The notes under the pieces were generated by a model. It made no database searches, had not been told where the DNA came from, and was given only the letters and a program-made list of their open reading frames with translations. Shown one piece after another: positions 11,631-22,558 of a stretch of DNA of 64,000 bases. The first letter of the stretch is position 1, and the number at the start of each line of letters is the position of its first letter. The position numbers and the translations under genes are program-made. Source of the stretch: Rhexocercosporidium sp. MPI-PUGE-AT-0058 (taxonomy: Eukaryota > Ascomycota > Leotiomycetes > Helotiales); contig JAGTJL010000001.1 of NCBI GenBank assembly GCA_020746875.1, positions 4,650,001 to 4,714,000 on the forward strand, written 5' to 3'.

Positions 11631-12900
11631 ATTGAAGATGTTCGGAATGTTGTTGAGAAACGAGGTGAGACTGTAGTTATGAAAGATATGGTCTCTGCGA
11701 AGGAAATCGGCAAGGCTTTATTTATATGCCATTTGTTTGGCTAAGAGCTTCGTCGAGATCATCCGGAGCAAGATGACGATACAAGAAAGCCCGACGAGGC
11801 ATCTATTCATGTCCAATCAAGAGACAGCCTGCCCCACGACTGAGGTTGTACAATAGACGAACACTGCATCATGCAGTAGCAGCCGCACTCGGAAAGTACT
11901 AAGAAAATAAGCTTAGCAGATCTTCATGGATCTGCACGGAGACAGTCCCTCCGCCACACATACAGTCTAGTGTAACCGCGTTCTACAATAGAACAAATCC
12001 TTCTAAAAGCAAGATACCCCAAAAACGTCGTTCCTAAAGGGATTTGGAACAGGAATGCGGGGGAAAGATGAAGATACGAAGCTACCCCTCGCTAGTTCCG
12101 GAGATGCCGTTGATCCAGGCAGGTGACTTAAGTCTCGGCACAAAGTTTATGGCCGAGTTACACTTACGATTTACCTAAAAGGGGAAACTATAAATATGAT
12201 TTTCAAGATGAGATGTTCTAATTGCTGTTCCATTGTTTCAAAAACTTTAGAGGAAGACTATGAAGTAGTATTTATCCTGGCATTGATAGAGTCTTCGAGA
12301 CATCTGCACATACTGAGTGAAAGTGAATGAACGAGCATGAGGCTTGGGAATGACAAGGACTAGGAAAAGGGTACTATTATAGAAACGACTTTCCACTTCA
12401 GCCGTTGTAGCTTTTCGGCAATACGCAATGGCAGCTAAGCGTCGGCTCTTCGAGATTGTAGAGTTTTACTTACCTCACAAATACCGGCTCGTTTTGTGTA
12501 CGGCTACCCTTCTGACTAGAATGATTATCTAGATCAGTTAGTATTTCCGTAACGGGCGCATGGAAGAAGCGACTCCGTCGGACAAAATCTGCTAAGTCTG
12601 CCTTGATGTTGGTGTGTCTCGGATTACACACTTCGTGATTTGTACAAGACCAGCGAACTGACAGGAGCAAGCATGTCAAAGTGAAGGAAATGGAAAGTGT
12701 GGTTGTCAACAGATTTGTACTAAATAGAGAGTCTTTAGAAATTTTATGAACCAAGCTTTTCACAAGAACATAGCTCACAACATTGCACAAATCTTTCTCT
12801 AAACTAGTTTTAAGCGCTAGCACACTCCTCAAAATTATGCACTAGCCACTTAGCTAGGTACCTATTTTTCAACTACCACCTACTAAAGAATATTCAGAGC
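11631..12900. other. intergenic, no gene seen
   Basis: Contains the GH5 promoter and the 3' flank of the HeLo-pseudokinase gene. A 120-codon open frame on the minus strand (12470-12832) has one hydrophobic stretch but no recognisable domain and is not called. Confidence 0.5.
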
Positions 12901-14475
12901 TCAGTACATATTGGCAAGTGCTTCGACCACCAGGAGCTTGAATCTCAAAGCAACAGCGGTTGAATTTTGGGCAAAATCAAGATCAGAAATTTCCTCCCCA
13001 AGCCCTCCCTCTAGACTAGTCAAGCACGCCAAGACTATTTTGGCGTATTCTGTTCCTAACCGCTGTGGCAAGGCATGTTGAGCGATAGCAACCAGGACTT
13101 TCTTGACAGTCGCAGGTTCGGTTAATGCATCTATCGAATCGATCTCATCGGATCCGATCAGCTGTTGGCTGAGAGCCATGTTTCGATACAGTTCGCTCAT
13201 TGTCTGCTCACTGACGTCGTAAGAGTCATGCACATCGACTAGGAGGGCGTCTGTTTCGCCTTTGGTGACTGACAATGTCTCCCAGAGACCAATCTCCAAG
13301 AGGCAAACCCCAAGACTGTAGATATCGTGCCCGATGTGATATCGCTGCTGTGGCTGTAGTCCTTGTCGCTGAGGATGTTGGTAGATCCCTCGAAGCCAGC
13401 TCAAGTCCCCCCTTCGACTTGACAAGTCTGTCATCTTTCTCAACATCGTCCAATAAGTCAAATAAGCCTTTGCCGATACTAGACTTCGAGTTTGGTCTGG
13501 CGAACTAGCCGATTCGGGCCGCAGGAGCAAAATTGTGTCGAGACGAATATTTTTGTGGACGAAGTCGGCATTATGTACGAACAAGAGCGACTCCGATATA
13601 ATATGCGCAAGACGAATTCGGTGCTCTAGGGCATGTCCTCCACCGGGTCCTTGCTCTGAAGATGGACTCTGTAAAATTGTCTGTCGTAGAGTCGATGCAT
13701 CTCCAAAACCCTCTGGAACTTGAAATACAAGATGAAGCTCTTCATCTTGGCTATAACCCAAACACTTGAGAATACCGGTATCTTGCTGATGTTTGGTCAG
13801 ACGTCCAGCTACGTTTGGAGTTTCGGCATTTGGGATCTCTGTGCGCTCTACGAAAACTCGCGTGGAGATAGCTTGACCTTTTTCGTCTCGAACCTCTGCC
13901 CACCCTTGCCAGAGATGCGAGTTCTCTTCCAAAATCGTGTAATCTGCCTCCCCATCTGGTTTCAATCGTGGCTTGAACTTCGTCATGGGTAGAGGCCCAG
14001 GAACTGAAAGGGACCGATGTCTAGCCTCAGCGATCGTGATTGTGAGCTGGAAGTTATTTTGTATTTTGTCAAATTTCTTGATGATGCGTTTTGCATCAAT
14101 TCTCCAAGTCCAACGCGGGGGTAGCATTAGCTTTGCTCTCCTGATGCTTCCATCTTCTTCCACCAATCTTCTAAGTAGAGTATCGATATTTAATAGTTCC
14201 TCTCGCATTTGCTCAAGTCCTCGTACTAGATCTGCGTGGAGAGCAGGATCCAGATCTTCGAGACTAAAAGCGTGTTCAGCGATGTCGATGCATGATCTTA
14301 GTCGTCCGTCACAGATTGCTCTGCCGACTTTTTGTAGTTGAATGATAAGATCAGGGGCGTTTTTGATGGTCTGAATTCTCTTCACGACATATGTGCCGAA
14401 ATCTCCAAAAGCAACAGCAATTCCAGGTCCGGCCAAGACAACACCAACGACGGCAAGACTCAATTCGGGGCCCAT
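12901..14475 (-). CDS. HeLo-like domain fused to a pseudokinase domain
   Basis: A single-exon 524-residue protein. Residues 1-150 form an all-helical domain with a glycine-rich hydrophobic start (LAVVGVVLAGPGIAVAF) and helices rich in Leu, Ile and Lys/Arg, resembling fungal HET-s/HeLo N-terminal domains. Residues 190-480 resemble a protein kinase but lack key residues. The catalytic loop reads FVHKNIRLDTILL (HKN, 307-309, instead of HRD), there is no DFG, and the later HDIYSLGVCLLEIGLW block is kept. HeLo domains are membrane-active cell-death effectors in fungi and are related to the four-helix bundle of MLKL. The divergent neighbour is a complete kinase, 387 bp away start to start. Function in regulated cell death is inference. 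Confidence 0.75.
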   Translation of the reverse strand: MGPELSLAVVGVVLAGPGIAVAFGDFGTYVVKRIQTIKNAPDLIIQLQKVGRAICDGRLRSCIDIAEHAFSLEDLDPALHADLVRGLEQMREELLNIDTLLRRLVEEDGSIRRAKLMLPPRWTWRIDAKRIIKKFDKIQNNFQLTITIAEARHRSLSVPGPLPMTKFKPRLKPDGEADYTILEENSHLWQGWAEVRDEKGQAISTRVFVERTEIPNAETPNVAGRLTKHQQDTGILKCLGYSQDEELHLVFQVPEGFGDASTLRQTILQSPSSEQGPGGGHALEHRIRLAHIISESLLFVHNADFVHKNIRLDTILLLRPESASSPDQTRSLVSAKAYLTYWTMLRKMTDLSSRRGDLSWLRGIYQHPQRQGLQPQQRYHIGHDIYSLGVCLLEIGLWETLSVTKGETDALLVDVHDSYDVSEQTMSELYRNMALSQQLIGSDEIDSIDALTEPATVKKVLVAIAQHALPQRLGTEYAKIVLACLTSLEGGLGEEISDLDFAQNSTAVALRFKLLVVEALANMY

Positions 14476-14862
14476 CGGCTCAGTTGGAAGGGTAAATTAT
14501 GATCGTTATTTCAGATTCACTTCCTGGGATGGGCCGGGACAGCTTGGGATATAACAACACACTGAGTTGGCGAGGCTCGAGGGGAAGTTACCCCACGTAC
14601 GTGTCTGCTCAGCCGCCTTCGTCCATGCAGGCTCTGAGATTAAAACGCCTGATAGGTCAACCTCACGAAATCTCACACAGCCCACCTAGCAGCCCAAATC
14701 TGGATATCATCAGAAAGTCAGTCAGCCTGACAGCGATAAATCGACAGACTGTGTACCATCGTCGATAGCAGTCGATAGCAGTCGATGTTGAATCAATTTA
14801 CCCACAATTTTCCATTTCCGGAGCGTTCAGAGCTTATCCTGGTCGACTGAGGTAAGGCTACG
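14476..14862. promoter_or_regulatory. bidirectional promoter region between pseudokinase and kinase genes
   Basis: 387 bp separate the two start codons, so both promoters must lie here. It includes a tandem ten-base repeat GTCGATAGCA (about 2.5 copies, 14761-14786). Confidence 0.5.
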
Positions 14863-17455
14863 ATGACTGCTGTATGGGGGCTGCTTCGCCGTGTTCCAAA
14901 ATGGTCGGTAGGGAAGACGACTAAGTCTGTTTCCTTTGAGGACGGAACTTTCGTTGACAGTGGTGATCACGACTTTCAATTGATTAAACCTCGAGGCGAG
15001 TATCTTGGTGATGGAGCGCACGGCAAAGTCATTACAGAATATGACGACACTGGTGAGGTACGTTGCAATCCCCTCCAAGTTTCATGCAGGAGATGAGCAA
15101 ACCGAATCTATTTAGCTAGTTGCATGTAAGACCATACGCTTTAGAACCGGAACAAAGCGAAGAACGGAGGCCGAGAGAGAGTGCAAGGTTTTAGCAGCAC
15201 TTAGCCATGAGAATATCGTCAGATATATAGACATGCACGTAACTGAACGGCCGAGAGACTCCGAGATCAGATTATACATGGAGTACTGTGAACATGGGAG
15301 TTTGAAGGACCTAATTGAAGACCGCAAAGTCGGCGAGAAGTATAAGGCTCAGTTGATAATGGACTTCTGTAGGCTAATTATCTGCCAGTTTTGTTTCGGA
15401 AAATTACATCTGGAGTATTGTTCAACAGATTTCTGCCGCATTGAAGTATTGCCACTTTGGGCTACAGAAAGACCAATCTCTTCAGCCTGAGCGGGGTGAA
15501 TTCAATTGGACTACCATTTTGCATCGCGACATCAAGCCCAGAAATAGTGAGTGTCAATCATAGGCCCCGTTAATAGCCAAGTTAAAATTACGTAGTTCTT
15601 CTTGCGTCTATGTCTGAAACTGCACCGGATGCCATCAAGGTTGCGGACTTTGGCCTTAGTATTGCTCTACGTGAGAACGCAGAGCCAGCATCATATGTCG
15701 GAACACGTGTTTATCTAGCTCCTGTGCGTACCAGTCAATAGGCAGATCGAGACTTGATCAAGAGACTGATTAGATTTATAGGAGATAACGTCGGAGAGGA
15801 AGGCAATCTGCTGGACAAGGGAATGTGACATTTACTCATTCGGGCGCAAGTTTCACTCCCCAATGTACAGTCATGCACGACGTGTGAGACTAATGGCCCA
15901 CAAGTTACTATGTACGAGCTCTGTAGCTTGGGTCGCCCTTTCAATTATCGCATCGACCATTCTCAAGATGTCGTTCCGCTTCCAGCACATTATACCGAGA
16001 ACCTGCGCTATTGGATTTCGAGATGTATGTCTTTGGGTCCGTTGGATCGTCCGAGTTCTGCCGAAATCTATGATGCTGCCAAAAACCACGTGGAGATGTG
16101 TAACAGAGGGTTGTTTTGGACAGTCAAGCAATCGCTTCAAGCATGGCTTGAAGGGAGAGAGTGTTTTCGGACTAGGCATTCTATTTGCTTTGGTGACTAT
16201 GGCACCTGGATTCAAAGTTTGGCTTTTGGAAAGAGCCAGCTGAGACCGGTCCTGTCCTTATTTGTTGACTTCGAGATGATCAACTACTTCAGCAAGGGGC
16301 TTCAAGGTTGACCTTCATTTCAAGTCAATATAGTTTATTGCCCAACTAACATTAGCAGATGGCTTCAAAGCTGAGCAAAGCCCAACGTGCATTAAGTCAA
16401 CAGCGTCTCTAGCTCCCGAAATACTTTCTAAAGAGCTTTCCGACCGCAATGAAAAGTCATTGCGCTGCCAGACTGTTCTTGATATAGCACATATCAAGTA
16501 CAAGCATTCGCAAGACAAGAGAGAGATTCTAGAATGGCCCACCCTCCCGAAAATTCGTCCTGGTACCAAAAACGCCCCTGAACAGTGTGAAAATTTCCCG
16601 CAGCTGTTGGAGGAAGTGATGTTGCTGTTGGCTGAGGCATTCATGATGTCTGCCGAACTACTCCGAAAGGTCAGCGATGACAGAGATCGCTATTTGCATG
16701 AATGCCACAACAATCTCTCCTTGCGAAACAAGGCATCTGATATCATGGACCAATCTTACGTAAGAATCGACCAGATCTTGAAATTGGGGGACACTGTTCA
16801 CACGCAACTACAATTGATGAAGATGGCCAGCCCAGAGGAAGAAACAAGTTGCAGAGGCCGCAAACGCTCCCTGAAACGAAGGAGAACATTCCTAACGTGG
16901 ATGGAAATGTACAACAGCAAGGGCTATTATCTCAATTCTCTTCCAGATATTTTTAATAGGCTTTCAGTTCACGAAGAAGCCTATTATTGGAGGGGATCTA
17001 ACTTCAAGCCCAAGTTTTGCCACACACCAAACCAAATCCTCTACCACCATGCGATGCAACTGATCTGCTCTACAGATCCGATGGTCGTGTCCGGAGAAAT
17101 AGGCGACATGGACTTCTACGCAAGCTCGTTTGCTCTCGCTATAATGGACACCATTTCCAAAACGTGGGCTAGCAATTGTACGCATCTCGCAGACCTATAA
17201 AAAGGGAGCTAGGGGAGAGATAGGAAGACTTCGCTAATTTTGTCTAAAGATGCGTCAAACGTCGCGGAGTGGCAAATTGTTCTCCGCAACAAAGTCTCAA
17301 AGACATCCTCGAAGCTCGATAGCGTAGCAGATCTTATGCGCCAGACACTGGACGAGATATCGGCGTGGCGTGCGAATCTCCAACATGATAAGCTGGAATT
17401 CTTAGGCGAAACAGCAAGACGAAAGAGTAAACAAGGCGATCTTAAAGTAGCATAG
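14863..17455 (+). CDS. protein kinase with long helical C-terminal extension
   Basis: Eight exons (14863-15057, 15116-15339, 15389-15546, 15596-15723, 15782-15845, 15905-16306, 16359-17177, 17250-17455) add up in frame to 731 residues. All catalytic landmarks are present: glycine loop LGDGAHGKV, VACK lysine (about 70), LHRDIKPRN (Asp about 187), ADFGLS (Asp about 210), LAPE and DIYSFGLTMYELC. The region from about 330 to the end is unlike any domain I know and is probably largely helical. The intron at 15846-15904 has a GC donor (GCAAGT). The last intron is less certain; without it the protein stops at 17200. It is divergently paired with the HeLo-pseudokinase gene, which could be its substrate (inference). 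Confidence 0.75.
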
Positions 17456-18143
17456 TATGCTAACTAGGAGTATAGTACAGCAAAATGCACGAGCCACACA
17501 GAACTGGCGCATTGTACTACGAAGAGCACTCCCCAGAAAGGTACTTCGCCGATGGCTTGCCCAACGTCGGTGGCGGGTCCTTCTTCGAGCGATTGAGATG
17601 TTCCTGTCCTCCGAAGACTACAAGATAACGAAAGCGATCAAGAGCAATGTAAGTGAAGCAAGTTTTGACTCCTATGATCTCGAGGCTGAAAAAATGACCT
17701 AGAAATATGCAGAGCAAGTTGAATATTTGGGTATTGATTAAGTTGAGCATGAGTCCTTTATTTATTAAATGTCAGAACACATACCACATTGAGCACAGTC
17801 TATTCCCTCAAGATAATCACCCCGCATTTGTTTGACCTTTCCACTTTTCTATGGATTCGTTTGAATAGATGCGTGAACACACATGAGCGTTTCCACGTTT
17901 CCAAGACCAGCAAAAGTAGAAAAGGCAATATTTGAAAATCCGAGTTTATTAGTAAGTAGACTCAGATAAATACAATGTTAAAACTGAAAAAGACATTGCG
18001 AGCCATAGAAGGATCTGGAGTGAAGAAGGAGATAAATCTTATTTTCGTAAGAGGAGTTCAGACCTAAAGATAAGCCAGGGTCGCAATTTGCAAATAGACC
18101 TTTGTTTACACGACTCGCGTATAGAGCCCACTAACACACAAGC
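17456..18143. other. intergenic, no clear gene
   Basis: An 81-codon open frame (17457-17702) has a WRIVLRRALPRKVL segment vaguely like the end of the kinase gene's last exon. It may be a further exon or a relic. Confidence 0.35.
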
Positions 18144-18542
18144 ATGTCATTTCCGTCCGAACCTCCTTCGAATGAGTGCGTGCCCAGAACCACAGCACAT
18201 CAAACCCAACAGCCCTAAGACAATTCTTCCCAAGACCACCCACCTGACTCTACTACCTCACCATATTCACCCCCAACCTTCCCCTCGCAACCTCTCCAGC
18301 TACACTACGCACCTCCATGGACTCCTTCCTCTCCACGCTCCAGAATCGAACTTCCACACCAAGCTCCCCTACCCTCCACCAACCCACCTTTACATTCTTC
18401 CGATTCAACACTCAGGCCGCTCATCCCCATCGCCACCCCACCGCCCGTTTCCACCATTTCTCCGGGTGGCCAGCAAATACTTCGAAACTATAATCGACAG
18501 CATAAGTACAGGAACAGCCATGTTGTATCTTTTTTATATTGA
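18144..18542 (+). pseudogene. proline/serine-rich open frame broken by one stop
   Basis: Starting from ATG at 18144 the frame runs 24 codons to TAA (18216-18218), then stays open in the same frame to TGA at 18540-18542. The whole has coherent Pro/Ser-rich composition (for example PPTFPSQPLQLHYAPPWTP) and a basic end. No family is recognised. It may be a small gene with a nonsense change, a gene with an unseen short intron over the stop, or chance. Confidence 0.3.
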
Positions 18543-19052
18543 TAGAGATAGACAACAAGCCTATTGACTCTTTCGTTGGACAAAGAGAATGACTCTCTGG
18601 GTTACTGGTTGTTGATTTAATGCATTTATGCTTTGATCTCTCTCTACCTGTCAAGTTGGCACAGGAAAGCAACTTATTCTGCTGTACTCGATTTCCTAGA
18701 TCTAAGGCCTTTCAACATCTCCCGCTCCTCCAGAATCTTCGCTTTCTCGGCACCGGGACGTGTAACTGCATGCCTATGATCCGAGAAGTGGGGCAGACGT
18801 CAAAAATGGAATTCAGACTTTGTAGCACGCTTGGATGGACAGCAAAGCGACCACGATAATGCGCCACGAAGAAAGAGAGGGACAATTAGAAGAGGATAGA
18901 ATAGGCCAAAAGCCAATAGCTGCATATTTTGGACTCCTCTATCTAGATCTCCAACCCACGAGTCTGGACTGTTACAAAAAGAAGAGACCCAGCACTCCAG
19001 AAACGCCAGAGTATGCATCGTGCGAACGGAATTACAGAACAGCAGGACTAAG
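18543..19052. other. intergenic, no gene seen
   Basis: 3' flank of NOP2. No convincing feature. Confidence 0.5.
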
Positions 19053-21188
19053 CTAAGCGTCCTTGCTCTTCTTTGCTTTCTTCTCTTTCTTCTGTTTCTG
19101 CTTTAATTTCTTTGCATCGCCGTTCTCCATCACCGGGGGCGTGGTCTCCGCATCTGCGATGTCTGTAGTTACTTTCATAACTTCAGCTACAACGGTCTTT
19201 TTGGCCTCGCCTTTTTTACTCTTGTCCCCTCGACTGGCTTTAGGATCCACACCCTTCCTCCTCAAAGCGCTCTTCTTCGCCCTCTCAATATAAGCCTCAT
19301 CCTCACCATCATCCCACCCACCAAAGGCGTCCTCCTTGTTCTCCTCATCCGTCTCGGGAACAGGTCTCTTATCAACAATTTCATCATCAACATCCATCTT
19401 GACACCATTGCTAGCAGCATCGCCGTTCTTGGGCGATGGACCAGTCTTCTTGAATTTCGAGACGAAGAAACCATCGACGTTGTAGGCGTGCGGGTAGTAT
19501 CGGCGTGTCATTTTCATGGATCGGTCGAATGTCTTGCCCATGTAGGCTGTGAATCCTTCTTTTCCGAAGGCGAGGTTGGTTTCGACGAGTTTGACGTTTG
19601 GTCGCTTGGAGAGCGCGTATTGCACTACTTGCTCATTCTCTTCGACGGTGACAGAGCAGGTGGAATATACGATGTATCCTCCGGTCTTGCTGGCATGATC
19701 TACGGAATCAATGGCTGCAAGGAGCAATTGCTTCTGTAGATGGGGAAGCATGAGGAAATCCTTCTCGGTTTTATTGGTCTTGACGCTGGGATCTTTGGCG
19801 ATGACTCCAGTCCCTGAACAGGGCGCATCGAGAAGCACACGGTCGAAACCACCGATGACTTTGGGGAATTCGCGGGCATCGTAGTTACATACGATGGTAT
19901 TCTTTGCGCCGAGACGGTGGATGTTACCGATCAAACCCTTGGCACGGGATTTGTTACTATCGTTTGCGAAGATGCAGCCGGTGTTCTTCATCAATGCTGC
20001 GATGTGGGTGGTCTTTCCACCGGGAGCAGCAGCCATATCGAGGACTCGCTCGTGTTCTTGGGGAGCTAATGCCATGACTGGGAGGAAAGAGGAGGCGGCT
20101 TGTAGAATGTAGTGTCCAGCGAGGTATTCTGGGGTAGCTCCAAGAGGAACAGCACTCTCGAAGATTTGAAGGCCAATCTTCGACCACTTTCCGACTGGCT
20201 CGAGAACTACACCACGGTTGATGAGTGCTTGTGCGAGGTCTCTTCTATGTGTTCGGAGAGTGTTGGTTCTGATTACGACAGGACGGTGAGTTTCGTTTGC
20301 CTCGAAGAAAGCAAAAGCTTCCTTCGGTGGGAAGAGATTGAAAAGTTTCTCGGCCAAGTATTCCGAGTATCCATAATAAGCGCATATGTCCTTGATCAAT
20401 TGTGCAGTATACTCTGCTCTGGATCGTCCCTCTTCTGACAGGTTGGAAAAGTCGTCGAGTACTCGTACCGTATCGTTAATTCTCGTTCGCAGAAGCTGCA
20501 GATCAGGAGCCAATAAATCGTTCTTCTTGACACCCTCCTCATCAGAATCGGAATCGTCCAAGATGTGCGGTCGGTCTCCAGCAATATTCGTCTGCAGCGC
20601 TGCCTCCTCCAATTCAGCCTGTGCATCTGCCGCTTCCTCTGCCATCTGGTCGTCCAACTTCCTCGTCAGACCAGCAATATTTGCAGCTGTCAATTTCTCC
20701 TCTGCGTCCGACTCGTCCTCATCCTCAGAGAACATGGCTCTCGTCTGGTGATCATCCCCAGAATCATAAACCTCACTACCCGAGTCCAAGAAATCGTCAC
20801 CAAGCCCACCTTCCATATCCAGATCGTCAAACTCATCACCCATAAGATCCGCTTCGTCAGAATCGTCTCCCATATCCTCGTCCGACCCAGGCAGCGGGAC
20901 CTCCTCCGCCTTCTTCGATTTTTTCAGCGCAGATCTCTGAGACGGAAGTCCAACACTATTGGCAGGTTTTCCTTTCGCAGACTCCTTGCCAATTTTACTT
21001 TTCTTGCCATCCTTCTCCCCCGCATCCCCAGACGAGCTCTTCCTTCTCTTCTTCGAGCTCGCATACTGTAAACTCTCCGCTCTGGATTCCGTAACCGACA
21101 TTCCAGCTTTGCGCTTCAGGTTCGTGAAATGCGCCTCGTCGAGCTGCTCGGGCATGCCCTGCTTCTTCATACGCCGTCCGACACCCAT
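19053..21188 (-). CDS. NOP2: nucleolar rRNA cytosine-C5 methyltransferase NOP2 (NSUN1)
   Basis: An intronless 711-residue protein of the NOL1/NOP2/Sun family. The start is taken at MGVGRRMKKQG; no ATG lies upstream in frame. The N-terminal third is lysine-rich and then acidic, as in NOP2 proteins. The methyltransferase core has LDMAAAPGGKT (SAM binding), LLDAPCSGTGV and IVYSTCSV (the two conserved cysteines), followed by a basic tail. Yeast Nop2 makes m5C in 25S rRNA and is needed for 60S assembly in the nucleolus. It is divergent from GET5 with about 330 bp between starts. Length and motifs match orthologues well. Confidence 0.95.
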   Translation of the reverse strand: MGVGRRMKKQGMPEQLDEAHFTNLKRKAGMSVTESRAESLQYASSKKRRKSSSGDAGEKDGKKSKIGKESAKGKPANSVGLPSQRSALKKSKKAEEVPLPGSDEDMGDDSDEADLMGDEFDDLDMEGGLGDDFLDSGSEVYDSGDDHQTRAMFSEDEDESDAEEKLTAANIAGLTRKLDDQMAEEAADAQAELEEAALQTNIAGDRPHILDDSDSDEEGVKKNDLLAPDLQLLRTRINDTVRVLDDFSNLSEEGRSRAEYTAQLIKDICAYYGYSEYLAEKLFNLFPPKEAFAFFEANETHRPVVIRTNTLRTHRRDLAQALINRGVVLEPVGKWSKIGLQIFESAVPLGATPEYLAGHYILQAASSFLPVMALAPQEHERVLDMAAAPGGKTTHIAALMKNTGCIFANDSNKSRAKGLIGNIHRLGAKNTIVCNYDAREFPKVIGGFDRVLLDAPCSGTGVIAKDPSVKTNKTEKDFLMLPHLQKQLLLAAIDSVDHASKTGGYIVYSTCSVTVEENEQVVQYALSKRPNVKLVETNLAFGKEGFTAYMGKTFDRSMKMTRRYYPHAYNVDGFFVSKFKKTGPSPKNGDAASNGVKMDVDDEIVDKRPVPETDEENKEDAFGGWDDGEDEAYIERAKKSALRRKGVDPKASRGDKSKKGEAKKTVVAEVMKVTTDIADAETTPPVMENGDAKKLKQKQKKEKKAKKSKDA

Positions 21189-21514
21189 CTTGAATATCGA
21201 TTGTCGAAATTCCGTGGGAGGATATTTTTGGGCTGGCGAGATATTTCTTCTTGCTGGATGTGGGGATGGAGCTCTCACACTTTCGAAATTGTAAACTTTT
21301 TTTTGGGGAGGGAAAATTGTTGATAAGGTTTAGCGCGCTTTTAGCGTTCTTTATCGATACAGGCGCCGGTTCTCCGCGCCAAGATTTCAACTTGATGGTG
21401 GGCTTGAGCCTCATCTCTGTTTGTCCCGCTGTTTGAACAAGCGTCATCCGGAATCAAGCCTGCAATTCTATCAACTCTCGTTCTCTTCTGAGGTTCTGAA
21501 AATAGCTGCCCAAA

Positions 21515-22172
21515 ATGACGGAATTATCCTTTGCCAAGAGCTTCCTCACAACTCTCGATTCAAGACCAACAAAAGTCACAGCAGACCATGTCGAAGACGC
21601 AAAGTCCTATCCTGCACACAGCGCCGTTCGAATGCCCCTCTCCTTCACAGAGCCCAGCTAACAAATCCTAGTATATCCTCCCTAAGATGCCACGGCCCCT
21701 AGCAAAGAAAGTAAAACTCACACCCGGCGCCGAACGTTCCCTCTCCGTGACCCTCAAATCCCTCCGCAATCCACCACTCGACGTAACGCTTCCTGCGCAA
21801 GCCCTTAGCACTTCAATTCTTACGCTGAAAGAAACACTATCCGCCCAGACGTCGATTCCCGTGGCTAAGATCAGGTTGCTATTTAATAAGAAGCCGGCGC
21901 CGGATAGTAAGGTGCTGAAGGATTTGGTGGGGGAGGATGATACAAAGGCCGAGTTTAGCGTTATGGTCCTTGGGGGTGCGGCAGCACTGAAGAGGGGTGA
22001 GAGTGAGGAGGTTGAGCCGAAGGTTGCGCACATGGGTGAAGGGAAGGAGGCACTGAAGACGGAGGAATTCTGGACGGATCTGAAGGGATTCTTGACACAG
22101 AGGTTGAAGGATGAAGCTGAAGGAGAGAGAGTCTGGGGCGTATTCAAGAAGGCAGTTGACGGCAAGAAGTGA
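21515..22172 (+). CDS. GET5: ubiquitin-like GET pathway protein (Get5/Mdy2-type)
   Basis: Two exons (21515-21625, 21672-22172) give 203 residues. The N-terminus MTELSFAKSFLTTLDSRP is the conserved helical segment of fungal Get5-like proteins that would contact Get4. A ubiquitin-like domain (LSVTLKSLRNPPLDVTLP to EFSVMVLGG) follows, then a short C-terminal helical region. The intron has an atypical GTTCGA donor, but reading through it meets a stop, so splicing is needed. Get5 with Get4 delivers tail-anchored proteins to Get3. Assignment rests on the N-terminal motif plus ubiquitin-like fold. It converges on cofilin, with 386 bp between stops. Confidence 0.8.
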
Positions 22173-22558
22173 GTATGGGTAGGGCAGAATAGAGAGCATA
22201 TTAAGCGCGGAGTTCAGGATGCCAAAACGGAAGACATGGAGAGCATACTCGTCATTCTGGAATGAGGTCTTGGAGAGCTAATGTCAAGAAGTAGCTTTTG
22301 ATATCTTCATATCTGTTATCGTAGCCCATCCCATGCACGATCTTGACTATGACTATTGTCTTCTCCAAAAGAAGAGAAGAAAAAGTCTGACTGAGAATCA
22401 GAAGCAGAATTCATCGCCCTACTATGCATATCATCGCAGGCAAATGAGCGCACCCGCACCAATGAAACACTTATCATCCCTCCTCCAAATTCCCACCACA
22501 CCTCCCCTCGGTCATCGTTTCGTCATGAAATGCATCTTTGTATTTGTCAGAGAACTAT

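Noticed and set aside
12470..12832. 120-codon open frame on the minus strand with one hydrophobic segment
   Set aside because: No domain, no splice context and composition like non-coding DNA.
18421..18672. Minus-strand open frame opposite the proline-rich frame
   Set aside because: Shadow frame with no domain.
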